Positions 16,320 to 24,202 of a stretch of DNA of 64,000 nucleotides are shown one piece after another. Below the pieces are notes generated by a model. That model did not search any database, had not been told where the DNA came from, and was given only the letters and a program-made list of their open reading frames with translations. This DNA is from CALJXB01 sp965225935 (GTDB taxonomy: Bacteria; Pseudomonadota; Alphaproteobacteria; Kiloniellales; JAKSDN01), in assembly GCA_965225935.1 (NCBI GenBank), contig CBDDCC010000014.1, positions 248,001 to 312,000 on the forward strand. Direction: 5' to 3'. How positions within the stretch are numbered: the first letter of the stretch is position 1; each line of letters opens with the position of its first letter. The position numbers and the translations under genes were made by a program.

Positions 16320-16784
16320 CTAGACCCCCAGGTCCCGTGCCTGGGCGAGGCCGGCACCGGAAGCCTGGGCAGCGAATTCCGGGTCGAGGCCGAGGATGCG
16401 GCAGATGCGCCGGAATTCCTCGTTCTCTGACTCCTGGACCTGGTGGTCGGCCATCATGATGCGGTGGGCGAGGCGCATCAGGTTGCGCGAATGGCGCTCG
16501 TTTCCGTAAAAGCGCATGACCTTCTCGGAGATCTTCGACTTGCCGACGGCGCCCTTCTCCTGGAGCTGGGCGGTGTAGTCGTTCATCAGACCCATCACGG
16601 TGTCGGCGTCGAGTTCGACGAACGCCGGATCGCTCGACATGGCGGCCGCGATCGAGCTCTGTTCGCAGGCCTGGGCGTCCGCGTCGGCGCTGGCCATGAG
16701 GGCGCAGACCGCGGCGACGGCCTCCATGAAATCGCGGTTCTGGTGCCGGCCGCTGGGGGCTGTCCCCTCCTTCTGAGTCTTCAT
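16320..16784 (-). CDS. TerB-like family protein
   Basis: A 154-residue all-helical protein. Residues about 20-145 follow the TerB pattern: a first helix FMEAVAAVCALMASADADA, a central LMNDY, and a last part MMADHQVQESENEEFRRICRILGL with the acidic residues that bind metal in this fold. Family members occur in tellurite-resistance and phage-defence contexts but also as isolated housekeeping copies. The start has a clean CGAGGAG upstream. No other ter gene is nearby. Confidence 0.82.
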   Translation of the reverse strand: MKTQKEGTAPSGRHQNRDFMEAVAAVCALMASADADAQACEQSSIAAAMSSDPAFVELDADTVMGLMNDYTAQLQEKGAVGKSKISEKVMRFYGNERHSRNLMRLAHRIMMADHQVQESENEEFRRICRILGLDPEFAAQASGAGLAQARDLGV

Positions 16785-17096
16785 CCCCGGAACTCCTCGC
16801 TTTGGCTGCCGCTCCGCGTCCCTGTCGTTGGGCTTCGATCAAACAGCCTCTCTGCGGCTTTTGGAAGGGGAATCTCGCGTAATCCCGTACGCACAGGAGG
16901 GGTGTTTCTGTGCAAACGCCAATCATTGCCACGGATTTTTGAACAGCCGTCCGCTGGACCCGCCGAAGCTGCGCTGCCAAGCTGCGTGTCGCGCCGTGCG
17001 GGCACGTGCAATGCCGTCGGGCACGGCGCAAGGAGCGATGACTCCGGGATGGGAGATCCCTGGATACTGGACCCAACAATAGGGAGGACGGATCTG
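16785..17096. other. Divergent promoter region
   Basis: 312 bases between the TerB-like gene and cytochrome c'. It contains no convincing gene. A short inverted repeat GGGAT-N-ATCCC at about 17047-17059 and the ribosome-binding site AGGGAGG at 17081-17087 belong to the right-hand gene. Confidence 0.45.
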
Positions 17097-17582
17097 ATGC
17101 GATCAAAGGCAAGGAGATTTCTTTTAGCTGGCATGCTGTCGGTGGCGGCGCTGCTGGGCGCGGGCGTCCTCGGGTCCAGCGGACAGGCGGCCAACAGCCC
17201 GGCTGAGCTGATCGCCTACCGCCAGGCCATCATGAGTGCCATCGGCGGACACATGGGCGCGATCGCCATGGTCGCCAAGCAGGAGGTCGACTTCGTCGCC
17301 GAGGTGGAGGGCCATGCCCATGCCATCAACGAGATGAGCAAGAACCTCTTGCCGCTGTTCCCCGAGGGCAGCGGGCCGGAGGCCGGCAACACCCGCGCGC
17401 TGCCGGTCATCTGGGAGAAGTGGAGCGAGTTCGAGGCAGCGGTCAAGGCCTTGCAGGACGAGAGTGCCAAGCTTGCTCAGGTCGCCCAGTCCGGCGACCT
17501 GGCCGCGATCGCGGCACAGACCGGCCAGCTCGGCAACAACGGCTGCGGCGGTTGCCACAAGACGTTCCGCAAGAAGCAGTAG
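17097..17582 (+). CDS. Cytochrome c'-type heme protein
   Basis: A 161-residue precursor with a Sec signal (about residues 1-30) and a four-helix-bundle mature domain. The single heme c site is at the C-terminus (NNGCGGCHKTFR), as in all class II cytochromes c. The region MGAIAMVAKQEVDF matches the first helix around the axial ligand site. It acts in the periplasm; family members bind NO or protect against it. AGGGAGG lies 9 bases before the ATG. A diheme cytochrome c gene follows after 71 bases, probably in the same transcript. Confidence 0.92.
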   Translation: MRSKARRFLLAGMLSVAALLGAGVLGSSGQAANSPAELIAYRQAIMSAIGGHMGAIAMVAKQEVDFVAEVEGHAHAINEMSKNLLPLFPEGSGPEAGNTRALPVIWEKWSEFEAAVKALQDESAKLAQVAQSGDLAAIAAQTGQLGNNGCGGCHKTFRKKQ

Positions 17583-17600
17583 CCGAAGACACGACAGCAC

Positions 17601-17649
17601 GGCCGGGCCCGGCGACCCCGCGGCCCGGCCGGCAACCCGGTTCGGGGTC
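17601..17649 (+). other. Two mutually exclusive hairpins between the cytochrome genes
   Basis: GGCCGGGCC (17601-17609) pairs with GGCCCGGCC (17622-17630). GACCCCG (17614-17620), the loop of that hairpin, can instead pair with CGGGGTC (17643-17649). The two structures cannot form together. The second one ends 4 bases before the next start codon. Confidence 0.5.
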
Positions 17650-17653
17650 CCGA

Positions 17654-18622
17654 ATGCAACGTCGCCGAGAGCGCACGCCGGCACCACGGCATCCTGCGAA
17701 CGGTCGCGTTTGCGCCTGGGCTTTCGCCTTCGCCAGTGTCCTGGCGCCTGCCGTCTGGGCCGGAGGCGCGTTCGCCCAGGACGCCGACAGGCTCGCCAAG
17801 GGCGAGTACCTCTTCCACGCCGCCAACTGCCAGAGCTGCCACACCGACAGCAAGAGCAAGGGCGCGCTGCTCGCCGGCGGGCGGGCGCTGGAGACGCCCT
17901 TCGGCACCTTCTACGGACCCAACATCACGCCGGACGAGACCCATGGCATCGGCGGCTGGAGCGACGAGGACTTCGTCCGGGCCCTGCGCCACGGACAGGC
18001 GCCCGACGGCAGCCGCTACTTCCCGGTCTTCCCCTACACCGCCTTCACCAAGATGACCGACGAGGACATGCTGGCGCTGAAGGCCTACATCTTCAGCCTG
18101 CCGCCGGTCGACCGGCCCAACAAGCCCCACGACATCGACTTCCCCTTCGGCTTCCGCTTCCTCATGACCTTCTGGCAGTGGCTCTTCTTCGAGCCCGGCG
18201 TCCTCGCGCCGGACCCGGCACGCTCCGAGCAGTGGAACCGGGGCGCCTACCTGGTTGAGGCCCTCGGCCACTGCGGCGAATGCCACACGCCAAGGGAGAT
18301 CACCGGCGCCCTCGACCAATCCATGGCCTATGCCGGCACATTGGACGGCCCGGACGGGGATGCGGTGCCCAACATCACGCCGGACCCGGAGACGGGGATC
18401 GGCACCTGGTCGGACAAGGACCTGATCTTCATGTTCCGCAGCAGCCTGTTGCCGGACGGGGACGCGGTGGGCGGCACCATGGCCGAGGTGGTGCAGAACG
18501 GCACCCGCTATCTGACCCAGGAGGACCTGGAGGCCATCGTCGCCTTCCTGCGCGCCCTCAAGCCGATCCACAACCAGATCGGCGAGCCCAAGCCGGCCGG
18601 CGGCGGCAGCGAATGGGACTGA
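17654..18622 (+). CDS. Diheme cytochrome c
   Basis: A 322-residue periplasmic protein with a signal peptide (about residues 1-42, ending GGAFAQ) and two cytochrome c domains: CQSCH near residue 58 and CGECH near 212. Each domain contains a GPNITPD or PNITPDPETGIG loop with the axial methionine further on. This build matches the cytochrome subunits of periplasmic dehydrogenases. No dehydrogenase subunit is adjacent. It may act with the cytochrome c' upstream as an electron-transfer pair, which is inferred from position only. Confidence 0.9.
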   Translation: MQRRRERTPAPRHPANGRVCAWAFAFASVLAPAVWAGGAFAQDADRLAKGEYLFHAANCQSCHTDSKSKGALLAGGRALETPFGTFYGPNITPDETHGIGGWSDEDFVRALRHGQAPDGSRYFPVFPYTAFTKMTDEDMLALKAYIFSLPPVDRPNKPHDIDFPFGFRFLMTFWQWLFFEPGVLAPDPARSEQWNRGAYLVEALGHCGECHTPREITGALDQSMAYAGTLDGPDGDAVPNITPDPETGIGTWSDKDLIFMFRSSLLPDGDAVGGTMAEVVQNGTRYLTQEDLEAIVAFLRALKPIHNQIGEPKPAGGGSEWD

Positions 18623-18706
18623 GGACCGGCTGACGGCGGCCTCCGTGTAGCAGGGCGGCACATTTTCCGGTACGAATCAGGCTGCCGATAAGCTATTGAG
18701 CCTTAC

Positions 18707-19417
18707 ATGAGCCGATCTCTCCTCAGGCACTTCGCCGCGGCGCGGTCCGCACGGCACGGGCGGCTGGGTGGCCTGCGCCTAGCGATCCTGGTGCTGACCG
18801 GCCTCGCCGTGCTGCTGTCTACGGGTCCGTCGGCCCGGGCCCATCCGCACGCCTGGATCGATCTCAGCACAACCGTGCTGTTCGACGAGGCGGGCCGGGT
18901 GGCGGCCCTCCGGGTCCACTGGGTGTTTGACGAATTCTACACCCTTTATGCGGTAGAGGGCCTCGACGCCGACGGCGATGGCAAGGCGGACGAGGAGCAG
19001 CTTCGGGAGCTCGCCAAGGTCAATTTGGAGAGCCTTTCCGAGTACGACTACTTCACCTACATGAAGGTGGACGGAGTGCAGCCGGCCTACGACCCCGTGG
19101 TGGACTGGGAGACCTACATGGAGGAGGAGCGGCTCGCCATGACCTTCACGGTGGCGCTGCTGGCGCCCGCGGACCCGCGGCGCTCCGACGTCTCCTACGC
19201 GGTCTACGATCCCACCTACTACATCGAGGTCGCCCATATCAGCGGTGAGCCCGTGCGCTTGGAGGGCGCTGTGCCCGAGGGCTGCTCTTTCAAGCTCCAG
19301 TATCCCGATCCGGACGACGAGATGGCTCTCTTCGCCGCCAACCTGGACCAGAACGAGACGGCGGGCGACGGCCTTGGCGCCTTCTTCGCCGAGCACGTCG
19401 CGATCCTATGCCCGTGA
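18707..19417 (+). CDS. DUF1007-family periplasmic protein
   Basis: A 236-residue protein with a long N-terminal signal ending near ARAHPHAWIDL. The HPHAWI start of the mature chain, with closely spaced histidines, is the hallmark of DUF1007. A DGDGKADEEQL stretch resembles an EF-hand loop. DUF1007 genes regularly precede NicO-type nickel/cobalt transporters, and here the two overlap by 10 bases. A periplasmic metal-binding accessory role is likely but not proven. Confidence 0.88.
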   Translation: MSRSLLRHFAAARSARHGRLGGLRLAILVLTGLAVLLSTGPSARAHPHAWIDLSTTVLFDEAGRVAALRVHWVFDEFYTLYAVEGLDADGDGKADEEQLRELAKVNLESLSEYDYFTYMKVDGVQPAYDPVVDWETYMEEERLAMTFTVALLAPADPRRSDVSYAVYDPTYYIEVAHISGEPVRLEGAVPEGCSFKLQYPDPDDEMALFAANLDQNETAGDGLGAFFAEHVAILCP

Positions 19418-20499
19418 TCAAGGGAGCCTTGATTCTGGCGGCCGCCTCGGTCCTGTTCCTCGCGCTCGCCTTCGCGAGCGGTCCCGTCGCGGCCCAGGAA
19501 GCGGCCGATGCCGGCACGTCCGTTGCGACAGCCGAACCGTCTGCCCGGACCGTCGGTGCGCCTGGGCTCTGGAGCCGCACGCTTGCCTACGTGCGAGCGA
19601 AGCAGCGGGAGCTCCACCGGGAGCTGGCAGGCGCTATCCGCACCCTGCGCAAGGAGGGCTCGGCGGCCGCGGCCTGGTCGCTGATCCTGCTGAGCTTCCT
19701 CTACGGGGTCTTTCACGCCGCCGGGCCCGGCCATGGCAAGGCGGTCATCACCACCTACCTGCTGACCCACGAAAGCGCGGTCCGCCGCGGCCTGGCGCTC
19801 TCGGCCGCCGCGGCTTTCGTTCAGGGGCTCACCGCCATCGCCGTGGTGGAGGTGCTCGTTGCCCTGATCGGCTGGACCCGCAAGGATGCCCAGGCGGCGG
19901 CGGGCACCCTGGAAAGCATTAGCTTCGCCCTCATCGCCCTGCTCGGCCTGGCCCTGACGGTTCGTGCGCTCTGGGCCCTTGGGCGCGGCCTGCGCGCGGT
20001 TCGCCTGGCGGCGGAACCGCTTCCCGCGGCGGCCTCCGCCGGCGGCGGGCCATCCATGGCGCAGGCGCACCAAACGGGCGGCTACGGTCCGGATCACGGT
20101 CCGGATCATGGGCCTGAGTGCGGCCACAGCCACGGCCTGGACCCGGCGCAGTTGGGCCAGCCGCTCTCCTTCAAGTCGGCCGCCGCCATCGTGCTGTCGA
20201 TCGGTATCCGGCCCTGCAGCGGCTCCATCCTGGTGCTGCTGTTCGCCGAGGTGCTGGGCCTGCGTTGGGCCGGCATTGCCGCCGTGCTCGCCGTCTCCCT
20301 GGGCACCGCTATGACGGTCGGAGCGCTGGCGGTGCTGGCCGTCAACTTCCGCCGCCTGGCCGCGGCGCTCGCCGGCGGCAAGGCGGGCCACCTGGCCCTC
20401 GCCGGGCAAGGGGTCGCCCTCGTGGGCGGCTTGCTCATCACCTGGCTGGGCGCGTCGCTCTTCCTGGGATCGTTCGGCGGCAGCCACCCGCTGCTCTAG
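19408..20499 (+). CDS. NicO/RcnA-like nickel-cobalt transporter
   Basis: A 363-residue membrane protein with six to seven helices. The motif GPGHGKAVITTYLL near residue 107 and IRPCSGSILVLL near 268 are signatures of the NicO family. A histidine-rich cytoplasmic or periplasmic loop at about 217-247 (DHGPDHGPECGHSHG) can bind metal. Transport of nickel or cobalt is the family role; zinc is possible when paired with DUF1007. It overlaps the upstream DUF1007 gene, so the two are translationally coupled. Confidence 0.9.
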   Translation: MPVIKGALILAAASVLFLALAFASGPVAAQEAADAGTSVATAEPSARTVGAPGLWSRTLAYVRAKQRELHRELAGAIRTLRKEGSAAAAWSLILLSFLYGVFHAAGPGHGKAVITTYLLTHESAVRRGLALSAAAAFVQGLTAIAVVEVLVALIGWTRKDAQAAAGTLESISFALIALLGLALTVRALWALGRGLRAVRLAAEPLPAAASAGGGPSMAQAHQTGGYGPDHGPDHGPECGHSHGLDPAQLGQPLSFKSAAAIVLSIGIRPCSGSILVLLFAEVLGLRWAGIAAVLAVSLGTAMTVGALAVLAVNFRRLAAALAGGKAGHLALAGQGVALVGGLLITWLGASLFLGSFGGSHPLL

Positions 20500-20539
20500 C
20501 GACCGGCACGCTCAATCCAATTCGAGCACTCGGGACGGT

Positions 20540-20554
20540 CTCGGCGGCGCCGAG
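20540..20554. terminator. Short hairpin between convergent genes
   Basis: CTCGGC (20540-20545) pairs with GCCGAG (20549-20554) with a 3-base loop. It lies between the transporter stop and the stop of the opposing gene. No T-run, so termination is plausible but unproven. Confidence 0.35.
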
Positions 20555-20556
20555 AG

Positions 20557-20913
20557 CTAGGCCAGTTCCCGCACCATGAGCTGCAGGCTGCGGGCGTCGC
20601 GCCGCGGCAGCGCCGGTGCCGGCGGCAGGGGCCGGGCCGCTTCCTCGGCCGCCTCGGCAACGGCTCTGCCGGCGTCGGTCAGCTTGCAGATCAGCCAGTC
20701 GGGCTTGATCGGGTTCTGGAACCAGGGTTCGGCCCAGCCCTGGGCGACGCAGCTCTCGATGGTGCGGTTGGGGTAGCGCTGGCCGTCCCGGTCGAACAGC
20801 GGCAGCTTGCCGCCCGGCTCCGCGAGGCCCCGCCGCAGGTAGGCCGCCTGCGTCGGCGAAGGACGCGCATCCGTCTGGACGCAGCCGCTTCTCCTCTTGC
20901 GTTCGTCGGTCAT
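20557..20913 (-). CDS. Hypothetical protein
   Basis: A 118-residue protein. The middle reads AYLRRGLAEPGGKLPLFDRDGQ and then RTIESCVAQGWAEPW and WLICKLTDAGRAV, which looks like a small winged-helix unit (a recognition helix followed by a wing ending in LTDAGR). The last 30 residues are low-complexity. The start at 20913 is chosen because the open frame upstream loses coding character. Possible DNA-binding protein; no family is recognised. Confidence 0.6.
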   Translation of the reverse strand: MTDERKRRSGCVQTDARPSPTQAAYLRRGLAEPGGKLPLFDRDGQRYPNRTIESCVAQGWAEPWFQNPIKPDWLICKLTDAGRAVAEAAEEAARPLPPAPALPRRDARSLQLMVRELA

Positions 20914-21018
20914 CGAGCCCCCCAGCCCGTCGAACTGACGCAGGAAAGAGTCTAACCTAGTTTGCCAAGGAATACCAACGTCAGGCCGCAATCTGTTGAT
21001 AACACGGGAGACGAGCCG

Positions 21019-21339
21019 ATGAGCACGAGCCTGGTCACTATCACCGCCCCCTCCCGCGAGGAGGCGCGGACCCTCGCGCGCGCCTTGGTCGAGGCCCGCC
21101 TGGCGGCGAGCGTCAACGTCTTGCCCGAGATCGAGTCCTTCTACTGGTGGGAGGGCGCGCTCTGCGAGGGCAGGGAAGCGCTGCTGCTCGCCAAGACCCG
21201 CGGCGCGCTGGTGGAGCCTCTGGTCGATTTCGTGAAGGCCCGCCACGCCTACGTCTGCCCCTGCGTCTTCGCCACGCCCATCGCCGCCGGCAACCCGCAC
21301 TACCTCGCCTGGATCGAAGCCGAGACGGCGGCCGAGTAG
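21019..21339 (+). CDS. cutA: Divalent-cation tolerance protein CutA
   Basis: A 106-residue protein with the CutA1 fold signature: LVTITAPSREEARTLARALVE, AASVNVLPEIESFYWWEG and the C-terminal AAGNPHYLAWIE. CutA proteins are cytoplasmic trimers linked to copper tolerance; the exact role is unclear. The length is normal for the family. It stands alone and is followed by a noncoding repeat. Confidence 0.93.
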   Translation: MSTSLVTITAPSREEARTLARALVEARLAASVNVLPEIESFYWWEGALCEGREALLLAKTRGALVEPLVDFVKARHAYVCPCVFATPIAAGNPHYLAWIEAETAAE

Positions 21340-21370
21340 CGGCGGGCAAGTTCGAGCAAGGTCCGGATCA

Positions 21371-21482
21371 CCACAGAGACACAGAGGCACTGAGAACTGA
21401 AAACGGACCAGTTATTTTCTTTGGATGTCCGCTGACCAGAGTTTCTTGGTTTTCATCGCTCTGTGTCTCTGTGCCTCCGTGG
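21371..21482. repeat. CACAGAG-type inverted repeat
   Basis: The 34-base arm at 21371-21404 (CCACAGAGACACAGAGGCAC...) matches the complement of 21449-21482 (CCACGGAGGCACAGAGACAC...) with about seven differences. Both arms end in TGAAAAC. The arms enclose about 44 bases. This looks like a dispersed intergenic palindromic repeat and has no coding capacity. Confidence 0.75.
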
Positions 21483-21606
21483 TTCGAATCTGTTTTCGCG
21501 ACATGTGTGACACGCGACGCCCCGCGCGGGGCGCAACCCTGCCCTGCGCGGGGCCGCCTTGCCGCCGTTCGGCCGCGCCTGTAGACAGGGAAGGAGGAGG
21601 CGTCCC

Positions 21607-22803
21607 ATGTCGTCGACCGGCGGGCGCGTGGCCCTGGTGTTCTCCTGTCTCGGCCACGCCTATATGCACCTCTTCACCGCCTTCTACTTCGTCATCGTGC
21701 TGGCGCTGGAGAAGGACTGGGGGGTGCCCTATCACGAGCTGATCGAGCTCTGGACCCTTGGCGCGCTGCTGGTGGGCCTGGGCGCGATCCCGGCCGGCTG
21801 GCTGTCGGACCGCTGGTCGGCCGCCGGCATGATGGTGGTCATGTTCCTCGGGCTGGGCCTCTCTGGCATAGCCTGCGCCTTCCTCGACACGCCCGCCGCC
21901 CTGCTGCTGGGCCTCTCCTCGATCGGCCTCTTCAGCGCCATCTACCACCCGGTCGGCATCGCCTGGCTGGTGAACAACGCCGGACGGCCCGGCCGGGCGC
22001 TCGGCATCAACGGCATCTTCGGCAGCGTCGGCATCGCCGCCGCGGGCCTGGTCGCCGGTGCCCTGATCGACCTCTATAGCTGGCGCGCCGCCTTCTTCGT
22101 GCCGGGCTGCGTCTCGCTGGTGACGGGGCTCGCGCTCCTCCTCTGCATCCGCCTCGAGTTGGTGGAGAAGGGCGGGGCCGCGCGCAAGCCGCCGACGCCC
22201 AGCAAGGGCGACATGCTGCGGGTCTTCGCCATCCTCCTCTGCACCATGCTGGTCATGGGCATCATCTTCCAGGCGACCCAGGCGGCCATGCCCAAGATCT
22301 TCGACCTGCGCCTGCGCGATCTGGTGGGCGAGGGGACCTTCGGCGTCGGCGCCCTGGTGGCGGCGGTCTACCTGGCCGGGGGCCTCATGCAGGTGGCGGG
22401 CGGCTATCTCGCCGACCGCTACCCCCTGAAGCCGGTCTATCTGATCTGCTGGCTGGTGCAGGTCCCGGTGCTGGCGGGGATTGGCGTCCTCACCGGCCTG
22501 CCGCTGGTGGTGCTCGCGGCCATGACGGTGCTGCTGAGCGCCGGCGCCCTGCCGGCCGAGAACCTGCTGCTCGGCCGCTACACGCCGGAGAAGCACCGGG
22601 GCCTCGCCTTCGGGGTCAAGTACGTGCTGGCCTTCGGCTCGGCGCCCCTGGCGCTCGCCATGGTCGCCAGGTTCAAGGAGATGACCGGCGAGTTCGTCTG
22701 GCTGTTCGTGGCGCTCGCGCTCATGGCCGCCGTCGCCACACTCGCCGCCTGCCTGCTGCCGGGCGGCTGGCGCCGCCAGCCCGAGCCGGCCCTGGCGGAA
22801 TAG
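21607..22803 (+). CDS. Major facilitator superfamily transporter
   Basis: A 398-residue inner-membrane protein with twelve predicted helices. The loop between helices 2 and 3 has the MFS A-motif form GWLSDRWSAAG, and the equivalent in the second half is GYLADRYPLKP. LGHAYMHLFTAFYF at the start resembles the fosmidomycin-resistance-like subgroup. The start at 21607 follows GGAAGGAGGAGG. Substrate unknown. The following VOC gene begins 10 bases after the stop and was probably part of the operon. Confidence 0.9.
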   Translation: MSSTGGRVALVFSCLGHAYMHLFTAFYFVIVLALEKDWGVPYHELIELWTLGALLVGLGAIPAGWLSDRWSAAGMMVVMFLGLGLSGIACAFLDTPAALLLGLSSIGLFSAIYHPVGIAWLVNNAGRPGRALGINGIFGSVGIAAAGLVAGALIDLYSWRAAFFVPGCVSLVTGLALLLCIRLELVEKGGAARKPPTPSKGDMLRVFAILLCTMLVMGIIFQATQAAMPKIFDLRLRDLVGEGTFGVGALVAAVYLAGGLMQVAGGYLADRYPLKPVYLICWLVQVPVLAGIGVLTGLPLVVLAAMTVLLSAGALPAENLLLGRYTPEKHRGLAFGVKYVLAFGSAPLALAMVARFKEMTGEFVWLFVALALMAAVATLAACLLPGGWRRQPEPALAE

Positions 22804-22813
22804 GGGTGCAATC

Positions 22814-23236
22814 ATGGCCGGAGTCGAGATCGAAAACCTCGACCGACCGCCCGGTGCCGACCCTGCGCGGCCTGGAGGCCGCCCGGGACTTCTACGAGCG
22901 GGTGCCGGGCATGGAGCGCCGGGCCTTCGGCGAGGGCCGCCTGGCGCTCCGCTTCGGGCGCCGGAAGATCAACCTGCATCCCCATCCGACGCGCCGCCGG
23001 CCGCCGCCACCGCGGAGCCCGGCACGGCCGACCTCTGCTTCCTCACCAGGACGCCTCTCGATCAGGTGGCGGCGCAGCTCGCGGCCTGGGGCGTCGAGGT
23101 CGAGTTGGGGCCGGTCGACGAGACGGGCGCCCAGGGGCCGCTCCGTGCGCTCTACTGCCGGGACCCGGACCGCAGCTTGATCGAGCTCTCGAACCGGAAC
23201 CGAGAGGGGGATTTATGGTTAACGACGGCGTTTTAA
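22814..23236 (+). pseudogene. VOC (glyoxalase-like) family gene with two compensating frameshifts
   Basis: The product begins in one frame (MAGVEIENLDR), moves to the next frame for LEAARDFYERV, MERRAFGEGRLALRFG and RRKINLHP, then returns to the first frame for TADLCFLTRTPLDQVAAQL and RDPDRSLIELSNR. Joined, these give a complete VOC protein with FYERV and IELSNR. The shifts lie near 22845-22860 and 22980-22990. Either the gene is broken or the sequence has two indel errors. The metal site histidine expected after LD is lost in the first shift. Confidence 0.75.
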
Positions 23237-23283
23237 GGATTGTCGCTAACTAAATGAAATTGCTATACTTAATCCGCCGCCAC

Positions 23284-23299
23284 GTTAACCAAGGTTAAC
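23284..23299. promoter_or_regulatory. GTTAACC-AA-GGTTAAC palindrome
   Basis: A 16-bp perfect inverted repeat 19 bases before the start of the small secreted protein at 23318. It probably acts as an operator or promoter element. The TTAA halves are 6 bases apart, one short of the CtrA consensus. Confidence 0.45.
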
Positions 23300-23317
23300 G
23301 AGGAAAAGGGCATAGGT

Positions 23318-23578
23318 ATGAAGGCGTTACTCATTCTCATCGTGACCGTCGGCACCTCCCAGGCCAACGTCGACCCGCTCAGCACCGATCTGCAGATCCG
23401 GGAGATCGAGTTCTCCAGCATCCAGGCCTGCGAGCGGGCGGCCACCCGTCTGACCCACGCCGGGCGGTCGACCAGCGACTGGGCCAAGACCTTCGCCATC
23501 GAGTCCCGCCGTCTGCGGAGCAGCCAGCTCTTCGTGGCGCCGCCGACCGTGCTGGCCGAGTGCGTCGAGGTCCAGTGA
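23318..23578 (+). CDS. Small secreted protein of unknown function
   Basis: An 86-residue protein with a signal peptide (MKALLILIVTVGTSQA). The mature part has two cysteines (ACERAATRL and LAECVEVQ) that could form a disulfide. GAGGAAAAGGG precedes the ATG. The upstream region is AT-rich with a perfect palindrome. It belongs to no family I can name. Confidence 0.75.
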   Translation: MKALLILIVTVGTSQANVDPLSTDLQIREIEFSSIQACERAATRLTHAGRSTSDWAKTFAIESRRLRSSQLFVAPPTVLAECVEVQ

Positions 23579-24202
23579 CCGAACGGGCCCGTCCGCGGGC
23601 CTGACCGCCACCGCGCAAGACATTCAAGCGCTCCGGCGCCGCGGCTGAAAGCGGGCGCCGGAAATGGCGGCCTGCGTCCGCTGTAGAGGCGCGGTGGGAC
23701 ACTGGAAGGCGTTTTCGCCCGGATCAGCCGCCGGGAAGAGGACCGGCGCCCCCGATCCGGAGATCATCGCGATCGGCAGCGATGCGTCGTCGGCTGCCGA
23801 TGAGCGGGACCCTGGTCGGTGTGACCTGCGCCGACCGCCACGGGAATTCGGCCCGCACGGCGGTTCTGCTAAAACGGTGTGTCAGGGCCGCCACCGCGCG
23901 CCGCGAGAAGGCGGCCCTGGAGTTGATCGCGATGAGCTGGATTCGCTTCGCGACGCTGACTGATCGCGTCGATCCGCTCAATAGCTGCCCGTTGGATCAT
24001 AAACAGCCAGCCAGAGGGATCCGCTGCGTCGCAGTTCCGTATTCGTGGGTTCCGGTCTGGCGCCGGACCGTGGCCGTGGGCCACGTGGCGTGGCCTGCAC
24101 CCGCCGGGTGCCGAATGCCGATTTGGCCCATCCGAATTGAGTTAGACGAACACCCGCCAATCTCTACACTGCCTCCAAAATCTCCTGACGCGATCGGGGC
24201 CA
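23579..24202. other. Intergenic region with a degenerate repeat copy
   Basis: 624 bases without a supported gene. Short open frames on both strands lack ribosome-binding sites and family motifs. 23931-23957 (GATGAGCTGG then ATTCGCTTCGCGACGCT) matches the palindromic repeat at 37157-37220 at 24 of 27 positions, so it may be a decayed copy. The last 60 bases before 24203 are AT-richer and can hold the promoter of the oxidoreductase. Confidence 0.45.

Noticed and set aside
21478..21500. GGTTCGAATC as the T-arm of a tRNA
   Set aside because: No acceptor, D-arm or anticodon stem can be built around it; it belongs to the CACAGAG repeat flank.
22806..23180. Second separate gene overlapping the VOC locus
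   Set aside because: Its conserved part is the middle piece of the same VOC protein; one frameshifted gene explains both frames.
23285..23298. TTAA-N6-TTAA as a CtrA site
   Set aside because: The spacer is 6 rather than 7 bases and the element is a full palindrome, which fits a different regulator better.
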